Source: Flavobacterium sp. HTF (GTDB taxonomy: Bacteria > Bacteroidota > Bacteroidia > Flavobacteriales > Flavobacteriaceae). From it: a stretch of 59,628 nt of DNA. The DNA lies in NCBI RefSeq assembly GCF_003105115.1, contig NZ_QETH01000021.1:1-59628 (forward strand). Direction: 5' to 3'. Positions 22,651 to 32,032 of the stretch are shown here, one piece after another. Position numbers and translations under genes: made by a program. Each line of letters starts with the position of its first letter. Position 1 is the first letter of the stretch. The notes beneath the pieces were generated by a model. The model saw only the letters and a list, made by a program, of their open reading frames with translations, was not told the DNA's origin and made no database searches.

Positions 22651-23271
22651 ATGGCCGAATTTATAAAAATATATCCCGATAAACCCAGTGAAGCTGCAAT
22701 TGCAAAAGTGGTAAAAGTGCTTCAAAATGGTGGTTTGGTTATTTATCCAACAGATACTGTTTACGGTTTAGGTTGTGATATAACCAATTCAAGGGCTTTA
22801 GAAAAAATTGCAAAAATTAAAGGAGTAAAATTAGAGAAAGCTAATTTCTCATTTATTTGTCATGATCTGAGCAATCTTTCAGATTATGTACGACAAATTG
22901 ATACAGCTACTTTTAAAATCTTAAAGAGAGCTTTACCCGGGCCTTATACTTTTATTTTGCCTGGAAATAATAATTTGCCAAAAGAGTTCAAAAAGAAAAC
23001 AACAGTCGGAATTCGTGTTCCGGATAATAATATCATCCTGGAAATTGTACGACAATTAGGAAATCCGGTTGTGTCAACTTCGATACGTGATGAGGATGAT
23101 GTAATTGAATACACTACAGATCCTGAATTGATTTTTGAAAAATGGCAAAACCTTGTAGATCTGGTAATTGATGGTGGTTATGGAGATAATGTTGGTTCAA
23201 CAATCATAGATTTATCAGAACATGAACCTGTTATTGTCAGAGAAGGAAAAGGAGATATTGATATTTTGTAA
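22651..23271 (+). CDS. Sua5/YciO/YrdC-family protein, YciO type
   Basis: The 206-residue protein follows E. coli YciO over its whole length: an N-terminal IYPDKPSEA, GGLVIYPTDTVYGLGCD, FSFICHDLSNLSDY, ALPGPYTFIL, GIRVPDN, PVVSTSIRDEDD and a final VIVREGKGD. The fold binds ATP and RNA. TsaC/Sua5 members make threonylcarbamoyl-AMP for tRNA t6A, while YciO members have a less certain role. As the TsaE gene is also in this window (35112), it may serve t6A synthesis here, but the YciO-like features make that uncertain. It is monocistronic and is followed by a strong terminator at 23407. Confidence 0.88.
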   Translation: MAEFIKIYPDKPSEAAIAKVVKVLQNGGLVIYPTDTVYGLGCDITNSRALEKIAKIKGVKLEKANFSFICHDLSNLSDYVRQIDTATFKILKRALPGPYTFILPGNNNLPKEFKKKTTVGIRVPDNNIILEIVRQLGNPVVSTSIRDEDDVIEYTTDPELIFEKWQNLVDLVIDGGYGDNVGSTIIDLSEHEPVIVREGKGDIDIL

Positions 23272-23406
23272 AAAAAAACCTAAATAGTGTAAAGGTTTTA
23301 AAAATATTAACTAACTTTAGTTAAGTTAAAATTTAGTTAGTTAATTGAAAATAATGCTATTCTTGATTTATATTTAATTGGTTATTAAAAAAGTTAAGGA
23401 TACATA

Positions 23407-23432
23407 AAAGCAGGTCATTAGACCTGCTTTTT
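23407..23432. terminator. Bidirectional terminator
   Basis: The perfect 10-bp stem AAAGCAGGTC/GACCTGCTTT closes an ATTA loop and is followed by T-rich DNA. It separates the convergent YciO-type gene and the OmpA lipoprotein gene. Confidence 0.9.
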
Positions 23433-23460
23433 CTGTATTATAAAGTATTTAAACCTTAAA

Positions 23461-24294
23461 TTATTTTTGTTGTTTTTTCATTTCTTTTTCAATCATATCA
23501 TAGAACTGATCGATTTTTGGCATAACAACAATACGTGTTCTTCTGTTACGGGCTTTGTTTTCTGCAGTATCATTTGCTACTAATGGAACATATGAACTTC
23601 TACCTGCAGCAATCAATTTAGCCGGATTAACACCTAGTTCTCCTGATAATACACGAACGATAGAAGTAGAACGTTTAACACTTAAATCCCAGTTGTCTAA
23701 CAAAACACCATTACTTTTGTACGGTACGTCATCTGTATGACCTTCAACCATACATTCGAAATCTGGTTTGTCATTTACAACTTTTGCAACTTTAGCTAAA
23801 ACAGATTTTGCTTTATCGCTTACATCATAACTACCACTTTTAAATAATAGTTTATCAGCGATTGAAATAAATACAACTCCTTTTTCAACATTGATTTCGA
23901 TATCCGGATCATTAATACCAACAGCTCCTTTTAGACTTGTTACCAAAGCTAAAGTTACACTGTCTTTTTTAGTTAAAGCATCCTGAAGTCTTGATATTTT
24001 CAAGTCTTTTTCTTTTAAACTTTCAAGAGATTTTTCAAGATTTTCAGCACCTTTAGTAGTTAAAACTGTTAAATCTTTAGAACTGTTTATTAAGTCTTGA
24101 TTATGTTGTTTGTAGCTTTCTGCTGTAGCTGCCAGACCTGCTTTTTCTTCAAGGCATGAATTAAGTTTTACAGTACAAGAATTTAATAAGTCTTGAATCT
24201 CTTTGTTTTTAGCTTCCAAAGCTGCGTATTCTTTTTTTGAAACACACGAAGTTAAAGCCATTAATACTGATAGTGCAATTACTATTTTTCTCAT
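23461..24294 (-). CDS. OmpA-family outer-membrane lipoprotein
   Basis: The 277-residue protein has a lipoprotein signal (MRKIVIALSVLMALTSC, lipid-modified Cys17). A coiled-coil region follows at about residues 20-115 (KNKEIQDLLNSC, SLKEKDLKISRLQDAL), and a C-terminal OmpA peptidoglycan-binding domain carries the motif ECMVEGHTDDVPY and NRRTRIVV. It should tether the outer membrane to the cell wall, like Pal or the MotB-type proteins. The ATG at 24294 is followed at once by the signal. A TAAATTTG element (24331-24324) upstream fits a -7 promoter and overlaps the end of the glycosyltransferase gene. Confidence 0.93.
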   Translation of the reverse strand: MRKIVIALSVLMALTSCVSKKEYAALEAKNKEIQDLLNSCTVKLNSCLEEKAGLAATAESYKQHNQDLINSSKDLTVLTTKGAENLEKSLESLKEKDLKISRLQDALTKKDSVTLALVTSLKGAVGINDPDIEINVEKGVVFISIADKLLFKSGSYDVSDKAKSVLAKVAKVVNDKPDFECMVEGHTDDVPYKSNGVLLDNWDLSVKRSTSIVRVLSGELGVNPAKLIAAGRSSYVPLVANDTAENKARNRRTRIVVMPKIDQFYDMIEKEMKKQQK

Positions 24295-24328
24295 AATTTA
24301 AATTTAATTTTAGACGTTATTTACAAAT

Positions 24329-25348
24329 TTAGTTTTTAATATTTTGAATACTGTTAAAGATTTCTTTAAATAAAGTCAATTTCTTTATGTAATATAAGTA
24401 AACGATACTTTTTACAGTATAGTATTGTTGAATCTGGAAATCCTTTCTTTTTCTTATATACTTTAAAGATATACAATAAAATGAAAAATGGGCATGTAAT
24501 ACCGCATAAGTATGCCTGAATTTACCTTGTGTAAGAAAACGGATACCTGCAATTCCATCTAAAACCATACGGAAGAAAATGATGAAAAAAAGGTCTTTTT
24601 TGGGAAGGTTTTTCACCAGCATTAATAAGGAATTCCTAAAGTTCAAATACGTTTTTTTAGGATTGCTCTGATTCAGCGTTGCACCACCAACATGATAAAC
24701 AGTTGATTGTGAGTTGTATTTTATAACGTAACCTTCATTCAGCGCACGCCAGCATAAATCAATTTCTTCCTGATGGGCAAAAAAGGTTTCATCAAATCCT
24801 CCTAATTCATTGTAGACTTCTTTTCTAATAAAAAAGCAAGCTCCTGAAGCCCATGATAATTCACAATTATCATCATATTGTCCATTATCTTTTTCGACTG
24901 TGTCAAAAATTCGTCCGCGACAATAAGGATATCCATACTTATCAATAAATCCGCCTGCTGCACCGGCATATTCAAAATATTCCTTGTTTTTGAAATCAAG
25001 AATTTTTGGCTGAATTATTACAGTTTGTTTTTCGTTATCAAATGTTTCTATAATGGGCTTTAACCAATTTTCAGTGACTTCAATATCAGAATTGACCAAA
25101 GCATAAATTTCTTCATCTACATGCTGTAAGGCATCATTATAGCCTTTTGCAAAGCCATGATTGCCATCATTTCTGATAATTTTTACTGTGGGGAAATTTT
25201 TCTCGACGAAATGGATAGAATCGTCTGTTGATGCATTGTCTGCAACATAGATAGTGGCTTCTGCAGAAAATTGAATTACGGAGGGTAAAAACTGCTCTAA
25301 TAATTTTACTCCGTTCCAATTTAAAATGACGACTGCTATTTTATTCAA
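24329..25348 (-). CDS. Family 2 glycosyltransferase
   Basis: The 339-residue protein opens AVVILNWNGVKLLEQFLPSV and has YVADNASTDDSI (nucleotide-sugar binding) and the DxD-like ALVNSDIEV. Later come SGACFFIRKEVYNELGGFDE and FAHQEEIDLCWRA, the acceptor-side motif of rhamnosyltransferase-like GT2 enzymes. One or two hydrophobic stretches near residues 245-300 may anchor it to the membrane. It adds a sugar to a polysaccharide or lipid carrier; sugar and acceptor are not predictable. It starts 17 bp after the HsdR-N-type gene on the same strand. Confidence 0.92.
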   Translation of the reverse strand: MNKIAVVILNWNGVKLLEQFLPSVIQFSAEATIYVADNASTDDSIHFVEKNFPTVKIIRNDGNHGFAKGYNDALQHVDEEIYALVNSDIEVTENWLKPIIETFDNEKQTVIIQPKILDFKNKEYFEYAGAAGGFIDKYGYPYCRGRIFDTVEKDNGQYDDNCELSWASGACFFIRKEVYNELGGFDETFFAHQEEIDLCWRALNEGYVIKYNSQSTVYHVGGATLNQSNPKKTYLNFRNSLLMLVKNLPKKDLFFIIFFRMVLDGIAGIRFLTQGKFRHTYAVLHAHFSFYCISLKYIRKRKDFQIQQYYTVKSIVYLYYIKKLTLFKEIFNSIQNIKN

Positions 25349-25365
25349 GAGTACCTTTTTTTAAT

Positions 25366-25818
25366 TTATAATTCTATTTTGTAATCCGGTAAGGATTGCA
25401 AAAATTCATATTTTTCATTTTCAAAATCCATCTGGCAATAATAATGGCTCAGACCATTCGTGACATTCAAAAACCGTGCCTTCATTGTCATATTATAACG
25501 GGCGATCTGGTCAAAAGTTGCCTGTGAAATTTTTACCTCGGGTGCTTTACATTCTACTAATATATGTATAGAACCATCAGGATTAAAGACTACGATATCG
25601 TATCTTTTTCGTAATTTATTGATGGTTAGAACTTTCTCTACATTTATTAGTGATTTGGGATATTTCTTCTCCTTCATTAAATAATGAACAACATGCTGAC
25701 GAACCCATTCTTCGGGTGTCAGAATGATAAATTTTTTCCTTATTTCATCAAAAATAGACACTTTATTTTCGCTATTTTTGAATCGGAAAGTATAATTAGG
25801 AAAATTTAGTTTTAACAT
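25366..25818 (-). CDS. HsdR N-terminal-domain (PD-(D/E)XK-type) protein
   Basis: The 150-residue protein matches the stand-alone type I restriction HsdR N-terminal domain family. The nuclease core is visible as KRYDIVVFNPDGSIHILVECKAP (Asp then Glu-x-Lys, residues about 72-94), with a preceding helix EEWVRQHVVHYLM. No helicase or methylase partner is near, so it is not a restriction system. In flavobacteria I recall this gene next to holA, and it is here too, divergent from holA with a 98-bp gap. A DNA-repair or replication-associated nuclease is a reasonable guess only. Confidence 0.85.
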   Translation of the reverse strand: MLKLNFPNYTFRFKNSENKVSIFDEIRKKFIILTPEEWVRQHVVHYLMKEKKYPKSLINVEKVLTINKLRKRYDIVVFNPDGSIHILVECKAPEVKISQATFDQIARYNMTMKARFLNVTNGLSHYYCQMDFENEKYEFLQSLPDYKIEL

Positions 25819-25916
25819 AAAGCAAAAATATAAAATAGTTTCAGGTTTCTCCCGAAGTCTCGCGATAAAGTTTCAGGTTTTGGAACTCAACCTGAAACAT
25901 GAAACAAAAATATTGA

Positions 25917-26921
25917 ATGGACGAAGTTGTAAAAATTGTTAATGATATCAAGGCCGGAAATATCATGCCTATCTATTTTTTGATGGGTGAGGAGCCATAC
26001 TATATTGATAAATTATCTGAATATATTGAGCAGAACGTACTTTCGGAAGATGAAAAAGGGTTTAATCAAACGGTATTGTACGGCAGAGATGTTTCTGTTG
26101 AAGATATTGTTTCAACGGCAAAACGTTATCCAATGATGTCTGACCGTCAGGTTGTTATCGTAAAAGAGGCACAGGATTTATCAAGAAACATTGATAAAAT
26201 TGAATCGTATGTCAATAATCCGATGAAAACGACAGTTCTTGTTTTTTGTTATAAATACAAGACACTCGATAAACGTAAAAAAGTAACGAAGTTATTAGCT
26301 CAGAATGGAATTGTTTACGAAAGCAAAAAATTATATGAAAATCAGGTTGGTGACTGGATAAAACGAGTTCTTGCCGGCAAAAAATATACAATTGATCCCA
26401 AAGCAAATGCTATGCTCGTAGAGTTTTTGGGTACTGATTTGAGTAAAATTAATAACGAACTTGAAAAACTTCAGATTATTTTGCCACAGGGAACCATGAT
26501 TACGCCACAACATATTGAAGAAAATATAGGTTTTAGTAAAGATTATAATGTTTTTGAACTCCGAAAAGCGATTGGGGAAAGAAATCAGGTTAAAGCCTAT
26601 AAAATCGCTGAAAACTTTGCCCATAATCCTAAAGAATATCCATTGGTTATGACAACCGGATTGGTTTTTGGATTTTTTGTACAGCTTTTAAAATACCACG
26701 GATTAAAAGATAAAAACCCTAAAAATGTGGCGGCTGCCATTGGCGTAAATCCTTATTTCTTAAAGGAATATGATTTGGCTGTAAAGAATTATCCAATGCG
26801 AAAAGTGAGCCAGATTGTTGGGGCTTTGCGTGATATTGATGTAAAAAGTAAAGGGGTTGGAGCAAATGCCCTGCCTCAGTCGGACTTGTTAAAAGAAATG
26901 CTTTACAAAATATTTAATTAA
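25917..26921 (+). CDS. holA: DNA polymerase III subunit delta
   Basis: The 334-residue protein has the clamp-loader delta features: the start IKAGNIMPIYFLMGEEPYY, RYPMMSDRQVVIVKEAQDL, and LEKLQIILP with the ENIGFSKDYNVFELRKAIG region linking to the collar domain. Delta opens the beta sliding clamp during replication. Length is standard. The start codon is ATG at 25917, with the upstream gap containing a degenerate repeat of the CAGGTTT type. It is followed 66 bp later by a small membrane protein. Confidence 0.93.
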   Translation: MDEVVKIVNDIKAGNIMPIYFLMGEEPYYIDKLSEYIEQNVLSEDEKGFNQTVLYGRDVSVEDIVSTAKRYPMMSDRQVVIVKEAQDLSRNIDKIESYVNNPMKTTVLVFCYKYKTLDKRKKVTKLLAQNGIVYESKKLYENQVGDWIKRVLAGKKYTIDPKANAMLVEFLGTDLSKINNELEKLQIILPQGTMITPQHIEENIGFSKDYNVFELRKAIGERNQVKAYKIAENFAHNPKEYPLVMTTGLVFGFFVQLLKYHGLKDKNPKNVAAAIGVNPYFLKEYDLAVKNYPMRKVSQIVGALRDIDVKSKGVGANALPQSDLLKEMLYKIFN

Positions 26922-26987
26922 GCCGTTATAATTCACGATATTTGCATTTCTAAAATTAAATCACATTAAAAAATATTTATTTCAACT

Positions 26988-27170
26988 ATGGGAATGAATA
27001 AAAATACCGTTTTAGGATGGGCTACTTTTATAATGGTACTTATGGGATTGTTACTTATAGGTCTTGGAGCTTTTAGATACAGAGATGTTTCCGGCTGGGG
27101 ATTTGTAGCAGTTGGTGTTGGTTTTTTTGCCAATGCCTGGGTTTTTAATGCATTGAAAGGTAGAGTTTAA
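26988..27170 (+). CDS. CAL67264-family small membrane protein
   Basis: The 60-residue protein, MGMNKNTVLGWATFIMVLMG at its start, has two predicted membrane helices (about residues 8-28 and 35-54) joined by a short charged turn (RYRDVSGWG). It matches the small membrane protein family called CAL67264 in flavobacteria; its function is unknown. It precedes ettA by 80 bp on the same strand. Confidence 0.85.
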   Translation: MGMNKNTVLGWATFIMVLMGLLLIGLGAFRYRDVSGWGFVAVGVGFFANAWVFNALKGRV

Positions 27171-27250
27171 ACAATTTCAATATCTATTGCAACAATCAAT
27201 TACAGTAGAAAATCAATAAAAAATAATTATTAAAATTAAAAATAAATAGA

Positions 27251-28942
27251 ATGTCAGACGATAAGAAAGTAATTTTCTCAATGCAGAAATTGAGTAAAAC
27301 CTATCAGGGAGCAGACAAACCTGTGCTTAAAAATATTTACCTTAGTTTTTTTTACGGTGCTAAAATTGGTATTTTGGGACTTAATGGTTCAGGAAAATCT
27401 TCTCTTTTAAAAATTATTGCAGGAGTTGATAAAAATTATCAGGGTGATGTAGTTTTTCAGCCAGGATATACTGTTGGATATTTAGAGCAGGAGCCAATTC
27501 TTGATGATTCTAAAACAGTTATAGAAATTGTTCGCGAAGGAGCTGCAGAAACAATGGCAGTTTTAGAAGAGTACAATCAGATAAATGATTTATTTGGTCT
27601 TGAAGAAAATTACTCAGATCCAGATAAAATGGATAAGTTGATGGACCGTCAGGCAGCATTACAAGATAAAATTGATGCTCTTGGTGCCTGGGAAATCGAT
27701 ACAAAATTAGAAATTGCAATGGACGCTTTGCGTACGCCTGAAGGTGATACGCCTATTAAAAACCTTTCCGGAGGTGAGCGTCGTCGTGTAGCTTTATGTC
27801 GTTTGTTATTGCAACAGCCAGATGTATTGTTACTTGATGAGCCTACCAACCACTTAGATGCTGAATCTGTACTTTGGTTAGAGCAGCACTTGGCACAATA
27901 TGCCGGAACTGTAATTGCTGTAACGCACGATAGATATTTCCTTGATAATGTTGCAGGCTGGATTTTAGAGTTAGACAGAGGAGAAGGTATTCCTTGGAAA
28001 GGAAATTATTCTTCATGGTTGGACCAAAAATCAAGCCGTATGGCTCAGGAAGAAAAAGTAGCTTCTAAACGCAGAAAAACATTAGAACGTGAGTTGGAGT
28101 GGGTTCGTCAGGGTGCAAAAGGACGTCAGACGAAACAAAAAGCCCGTTTACAGAATTACGATAAATTATTAAATGAAGACCAAAAACAACTGGACGAAAA
28201 CCTGGAAATCTATATTCCGAATGGTCCTCGTTTAGGTACGAATGTTATCGAAGCTAAAAATGTTGCCAAAGCTTTTGGAGAAAAATTATTATACGATAAT
28301 TTGAACTTTACTTTGCCGCAAGCCGGAATTGTTGGAATTATTGGACCAAACGGTGCTGGTAAATCTACTATTTTCAAAATGATTATGGGTGAACAAGCTA
28401 CTGACAGCGGAGAATTTTCAGTTGGTGAAACGGTGAAAATTGCTTACGTAGATCAGTCTCACTCAAATATTGATCCGAATAAATCAATTTGGGAAAACTT
28501 TGCAGATGGTCAGGAATTGATTATGATGGGAGGAAAGCAGGTTAATTCAAGAGCTTATTTATCACGTTTCAACTTTGGCGGAGGTGAGCAAAATAAAAAA
28601 GTTTCCATGTTATCTGGTGGTGAGCGTAACCGTTTGCACTTAGCCATGACATTGAAAGAAGAAGGAAATGTACTTTTACTGGATGAGCCAACGAATGACT
28701 TAGATGTAAATACACTTCGTGCGCTTGAGGAAGGTTTAGAAAATTTTGCTGGTTGTGCTGTAATTATTTCTCACGACAGATGGTTCTTAGACAGAATCTG
28801 TACGCACATTTTAGCCTTTGAAGGAGATTCTGAAGTTTATTTCTTTGAAGGAAGTTTCTCTGATTATGAAGAAAATAAAAAGAAACGCCTTGGTGGTGAT
28901 TTAACTCCAAAACGTTTGAAATACAGAAAATTGATTAGATAA
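27251..28942 (+). CDS. ettA: Energy-dependent translational throttle protein EttA
   Basis: The 563-residue ABC-F protein contains two ATPase cassettes: Walker A GLNGSGKSS and GPNGAGKST, signature LSGGERRRVALCRLL and LSGGERNRLHL, and Walker B LLLDEPTNHLD and LLLDEPTNDLD. The linker with the conserved R-rich helix (RKTLERELEWVRQGAKGRQ) is the P-site tRNA interaction motif. EttA binds the ribosome E site and gates early elongation according to ADP/ATP ratio. Length and order of domains match the family. There are no membrane segments. Confidence 0.95.
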   Translation: MSDDKKVIFSMQKLSKTYQGADKPVLKNIYLSFFYGAKIGILGLNGSGKSSLLKIIAGVDKNYQGDVVFQPGYTVGYLEQEPILDDSKTVIEIVREGAAETMAVLEEYNQINDLFGLEENYSDPDKMDKLMDRQAALQDKIDALGAWEIDTKLEIAMDALRTPEGDTPIKNLSGGERRRVALCRLLLQQPDVLLLDEPTNHLDAESVLWLEQHLAQYAGTVIAVTHDRYFLDNVAGWILELDRGEGIPWKGNYSSWLDQKSSRMAQEEKVASKRRKTLERELEWVRQGAKGRQTKQKARLQNYDKLLNEDQKQLDENLEIYIPNGPRLGTNVIEAKNVAKAFGEKLLYDNLNFTLPQAGIVGIIGPNGAGKSTIFKMIMGEQATDSGEFSVGETVKIAYVDQSHSNIDPNKSIWENFADGQELIMMGGKQVNSRAYLSRFNFGGGEQNKKVSMLSGGERNRLHLAMTLKEEGNVLLLDEPTNDLDVNTLRALEEGLENFAGCAVIISHDRWFLDRICTHILAFEGDSEVYFFEGSFSDYEENKKKRLGGDLTPKRLKYRKLIR

Positions 28943-28964
28943 CTTTAGTTAATTTCAAATTTTT

Positions 28965-29010
28965 AAAATCCCAAATTCCAAATTGTAATAAATTTGAGTT
29001 TGGGATTTTT
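28965..29010 (+). terminator. Terminator of ettA
   Basis: Stem AAAATCCCAAA/TTTGGGATTTT with a 23-nt, partly self-pairing loop is followed by T. It starts 22 bp after the ettA stop. Confidence 0.75.
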
Positions 29011-29036
29011 GTTTCTATTAGGCTTTTCCGTTTTGT

Positions 29037-29086
29037 TTGTCATTTCGACGAAGGAGAAATCTTCGCGAGAAGCTCGACAATGACAA
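29037..29086. repeat. Dispersed flavobacterial repeat with inverted ends
   Basis: TTGTCATT (29037-29044) and AATGACAA (29079-29086) are perfect inverted ends, with inner CGAAG/CTTCG pairing. The sequence CATTTCGACGAAGGAGAAAT is a repeat I know from many flavobacterial intergenic regions. It lies between the convergent ettA and DCC-family genes. Confidence 0.7.
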
Positions 29087-29106
29087 TATTGCGTAAAAAT
29101 TGGAAT

Positions 29107-29520
29107 TTACAAAAACTTAGCTTTCAATTCCGGAGTGGGAATCATACAGCTTTCTTTTTTACCGTACCAATTATATCTATTCTTTGCAACATAATCATAA
29201 ATTCTGTCACTGATAAATATTGGCACAATTCTAAAAACCGGAATTAACTTCCAAAATCCGCCAAAGTTTTTGGCGATTTCAATAACTGCCGAAGATTTAT
29301 AAAAATAAGCGGTCCCGGGATCATATAATATGATACTGTCCATTTTAGAAAAACTGATTCCAAGATATTTACAAATCGAAATACCCAATTCAGACTGTAG
29401 TGCTACAAACCTAAAAATATCTTTTTTGTCATGCTTAATGATATATTGTACAGCACTGTCACATAAATTGCAAACACCATCAAACAGGATTATCTTTTTG
29501 TTTTTTGGAAGGTCTATCAT
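29107..29520 (-). CDS. DCC-family (DUF393) thiol-disulfide oxidoreductase-like protein
   Basis: The 137-residue protein begins LPKNKKIILFDGVCNLCDSA. The DGxCxxC motif (Cys17, Cys20) gives the family its DCC name and a thioredoxin-like fold. Later KSSAVIEIAKNFGGFWKL and ISDRIYDYVAKNRY are also family-typical. Redox activity is assumed, but the biological partner is unknown. It is cytoplasmic and monocistronic. Confidence 0.9.
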   Translation of the reverse strand: MIDLPKNKKIILFDGVCNLCDSAVQYIIKHDKKDIFRFVALQSELGISICKYLGISFSKMDSIILYDPGTAYFYKSSAVIEIAKNFGGFWKLIPVFRIVPIFISDRIYDYVAKNRYNWYGKKESCMIPTPELKAKFL

Positions 29521-29733
29521 AAAAACATATCATTTATTTTCTCTATTGAAAAAATATTATTCATAATTTTTTTAAATCAAAAACAGTGTTCATAAATTAT
29601 TTTTAAGCCATTTTTTAAAAATATCCATCTTTGTAATTATCTTTTTTGAAATACTTTCTTAAATCGTCTTATTTTAATTTTAGAGTAATTTTCATGATTT
29701 TCAAGGATGAAAAATCGTAATAAACACGGAAAT

Positions 29734-31899
29734 TTATTTTTTTGCAGCTTCAACAAGTTCTAACTCATCCAAACTAACCTTAGAAGTAAAAATCCCGTAA
29801 TTGACGGTTGCTTTATTTTTTTCGATTGAATCAATACTTCCAACCGATCTTCCGTCGAGCATTCTTACACGGTCACCGACTTTTAAGATTGGTTTTGGTT
29901 TCTCTATAACCGGTTTAAGTTTCTTTTCTTTTTTCTCTTTTCGAATTTCTTCGACTTTTACAGAAACTTCCGCGATAACTTCTTTTTTCTTTTCAATTAT
30001 AGCTTTACTTTCCTTTGGAGTTGCTTTTTTACGTTTTGAGTTTTCAATCTCAACGATTTTCAAAAATTCACCAATCAGTTCTTTTTTATTTTTGTTGTTG
30101 AAATATTTCTCTGAAATGTCTTCAATTTTCTGACCAATGTAAATTGTCTTCTGGTTGCTGTCATATAGTTCCTGATAACTTTCAAGTTTTTGCTTGATTT
30201 TTACATTGATGTTTTCCATCTTTTTGCTTTCCTCACGTGCTCTGGTTTCTTCTTCTTTAAGATTGATGGAAGTTTTTTCCAGCTTCGAACGTTCTTTCTG
30301 AAGCGTTGCAATCGTTTTGTCAAAACGAACTTTTCCAACTTCGATTTTCTTTTTTGCACGATTTATTAATCCAAACGGAATTCCGTTTTTCAAAGCCACT
30401 TCAAATGTAAATGAACTTCCGGCCTGACCAAGAGCTAACTTATACATTGGCTCAAGCGATTTTTCATCAAACATCATATTTGCGTTTGTTGCAAAAGGCA
30501 ATTCGTTTGCGAGAATTTTTAAGTTTGAATAATGCGTTGTAATAATTCCGAAAGCTTCACGATGATAAAATTCTTCAAGGAAAATTTCAGCCAGGGCCCC
30601 GCCTAATTCCGGATCTGATCCTGTACCAAATTCATCAATTAAAAACATGGTTTTCTTGTTGCATTTTTTCAAGAAATAATTCATGTTTTTTAATCGGTAA
30701 CTATAAGTACTTAGGTGATTTTCAATAGATTGGTTATCTCCGATATCCGTCAAAATCCTGTCAAACAAGAAAGTTTCACTTCGTTCGTGAACAGGAATCA
30801 GCATTCCTGATTGCAGCATTAATTGTAGTAATCCAACCGTTTTAAGCGAAATTGTTTTTCCTCCCGCATTTGGTCCGGAAATAACAATTATTCTGTTATC
30901 TTGTTTTAATTCAATAGTTTGCGGATGCGTTACTTCGTTTTTTTGTTTATTATTTAAGTACAAAATCGGATGGTACGCTTCTCTGAAAAATAATCTTCTT
31001 TCTTCGGTAATTGCCGGCAGAATTCCGTTGATTCGGTTAGCATATTTTGCTTTACCGGCAACAACATCAATATCGCTTAAGAAATCCTGATACTCAATTA
31101 GCAAAGGCAAAAATGGTCGGATTGCGTTTGATAATTGTTTCAGAATTCTGGTGATTTCTTCTTTTTCTTCGTACTCCAGGTTACTTAATTCACGAGAATA
31201 TTGCAATGTGGCTTCAGGTTCGATATAGGCAATACTTCCGGTTTTGGAACTTCCTAAAATAGAGCCTTTTACTTTTCGTCGGTACATGGCTAAAACCGCT
31301 AGAACTCTGCGGTTTTGTACAAAACTCTCTTTAATATCATCTAAATAACCAAGGCTGTTATTGTGCGTAAGTGCCACTCCAAAGCTTTGATTTACTTTTC
31401 CACGAACAATATTCATGTTTTGGCGAATACTCAAAAGGGCAGGAGAAGCATTGTCTTTTATTTCTCCGTATTTATCTACAATAGCATCAATTAGGGTTAC
31501 AATATCTTTTGTATATTCTACTCTTGAAGCTCTTGCATTTAGGTTTGGATAATAATCATCAAATTTTTTAAGGAAATTCAAAAGAAAATTTGATGTTGAC
31601 GAAAGTGTAGCAATTTTTCTAAAACTACCGACTTCCAGGAAACTATCTTCAATTGCCAGGAATTTGATTTCATTCGTAATAGCATCAAAACCGTGATTCG
31701 GAATTGCGTTATTATTCTGAAACGATGAAACATACTCAGATGTCTGCATCAAAGCCTGCATCAGAGTTTCTTTATCTTTAAATGGAGTTATATTTAAGGC
31801 TTTTTCTTTTCCGATATCAGTATTACATCCTGCTGAAATGGTTTCAAGAACCGTTGGAAATTGTAAATCCTGTAATGTTTTTTCTGTAATGCTAATCAT
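29734..31899 (-). CDS. mutS2: Endonuclease-type MutS2 ATPase, without Smr domain
   Basis: The 721-residue protein has the MutS2 clamp and ATPase layout: N-terminal LQFPTVLETISAGC, core VISGPNAGGKTISLKTVGLL (Walker A), MFLIDEFGTGSDPELGGALAE (Walker B) and TTHYSNLK. A long coiled-coil arm follows (about residues 510-640). The C-terminus has a KOW-like barrel (LKVGDRVRMLDGRSVGSI) and then stops; the Smr nuclease domain seen in Bacillus or Helicobacter MutS2 is absent. Known MutS2 roles are suppression of recombination and rescue of collided ribosomes. It is divergent from ung. Confidence 0.93.
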   Translation of the reverse strand: MISITEKTLQDLQFPTVLETISAGCNTDIGKEKALNITPFKDKETLMQALMQTSEYVSSFQNNNAIPNHGFDAITNEIKFLAIEDSFLEVGSFRKIATLSSTSNFLLNFLKKFDDYYPNLNARASRVEYTKDIVTLIDAIVDKYGEIKDNASPALLSIRQNMNIVRGKVNQSFGVALTHNNSLGYLDDIKESFVQNRRVLAVLAMYRRKVKGSILGSSKTGSIAYIEPEATLQYSRELSNLEYEEKEEITRILKQLSNAIRPFLPLLIEYQDFLSDIDVVAGKAKYANRINGILPAITEERRLFFREAYHPILYLNNKQKNEVTHPQTIELKQDNRIIVISGPNAGGKTISLKTVGLLQLMLQSGMLIPVHERSETFLFDRILTDIGDNQSIENHLSTYSYRLKNMNYFLKKCNKKTMFLIDEFGTGSDPELGGALAEIFLEEFYHREAFGIITTHYSNLKILANELPFATNANMMFDEKSLEPMYKLALGQAGSSFTFEVALKNGIPFGLINRAKKKIEVGKVRFDKTIATLQKERSKLEKTSINLKEEETRAREESKKMENINVKIKQKLESYQELYDSNQKTIYIGQKIEDISEKYFNNKNKKELIGEFLKIVEIENSKRKKATPKESKAIIEKKKEVIAEVSVKVEEIRKEKKEKKLKPVIEKPKPILKVGDRVRMLDGRSVGSIDSIEKNKATVNYGIFTSKVSLDELELVEAAKK

Positions 31900-32032
31900 T
31901 TAATTTTTATAACAAAGTATACACAAAAGTACAAAAACTATATGATTGAATTCTACAAACGGTATACCTAAATTTTATTGTCAGGCGAATATGATTTTAT
32001 TAGAAAATTTCCGAATTTAGCCTAAAAAAAAT

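Noticed and set aside
25366..25818. Type I restriction system
   Set aside because: Only the HsdR N-terminal-type nuclease domain is present, with no methylase, specificity or helicase subunit, and it is a conserved neighbour of holA.
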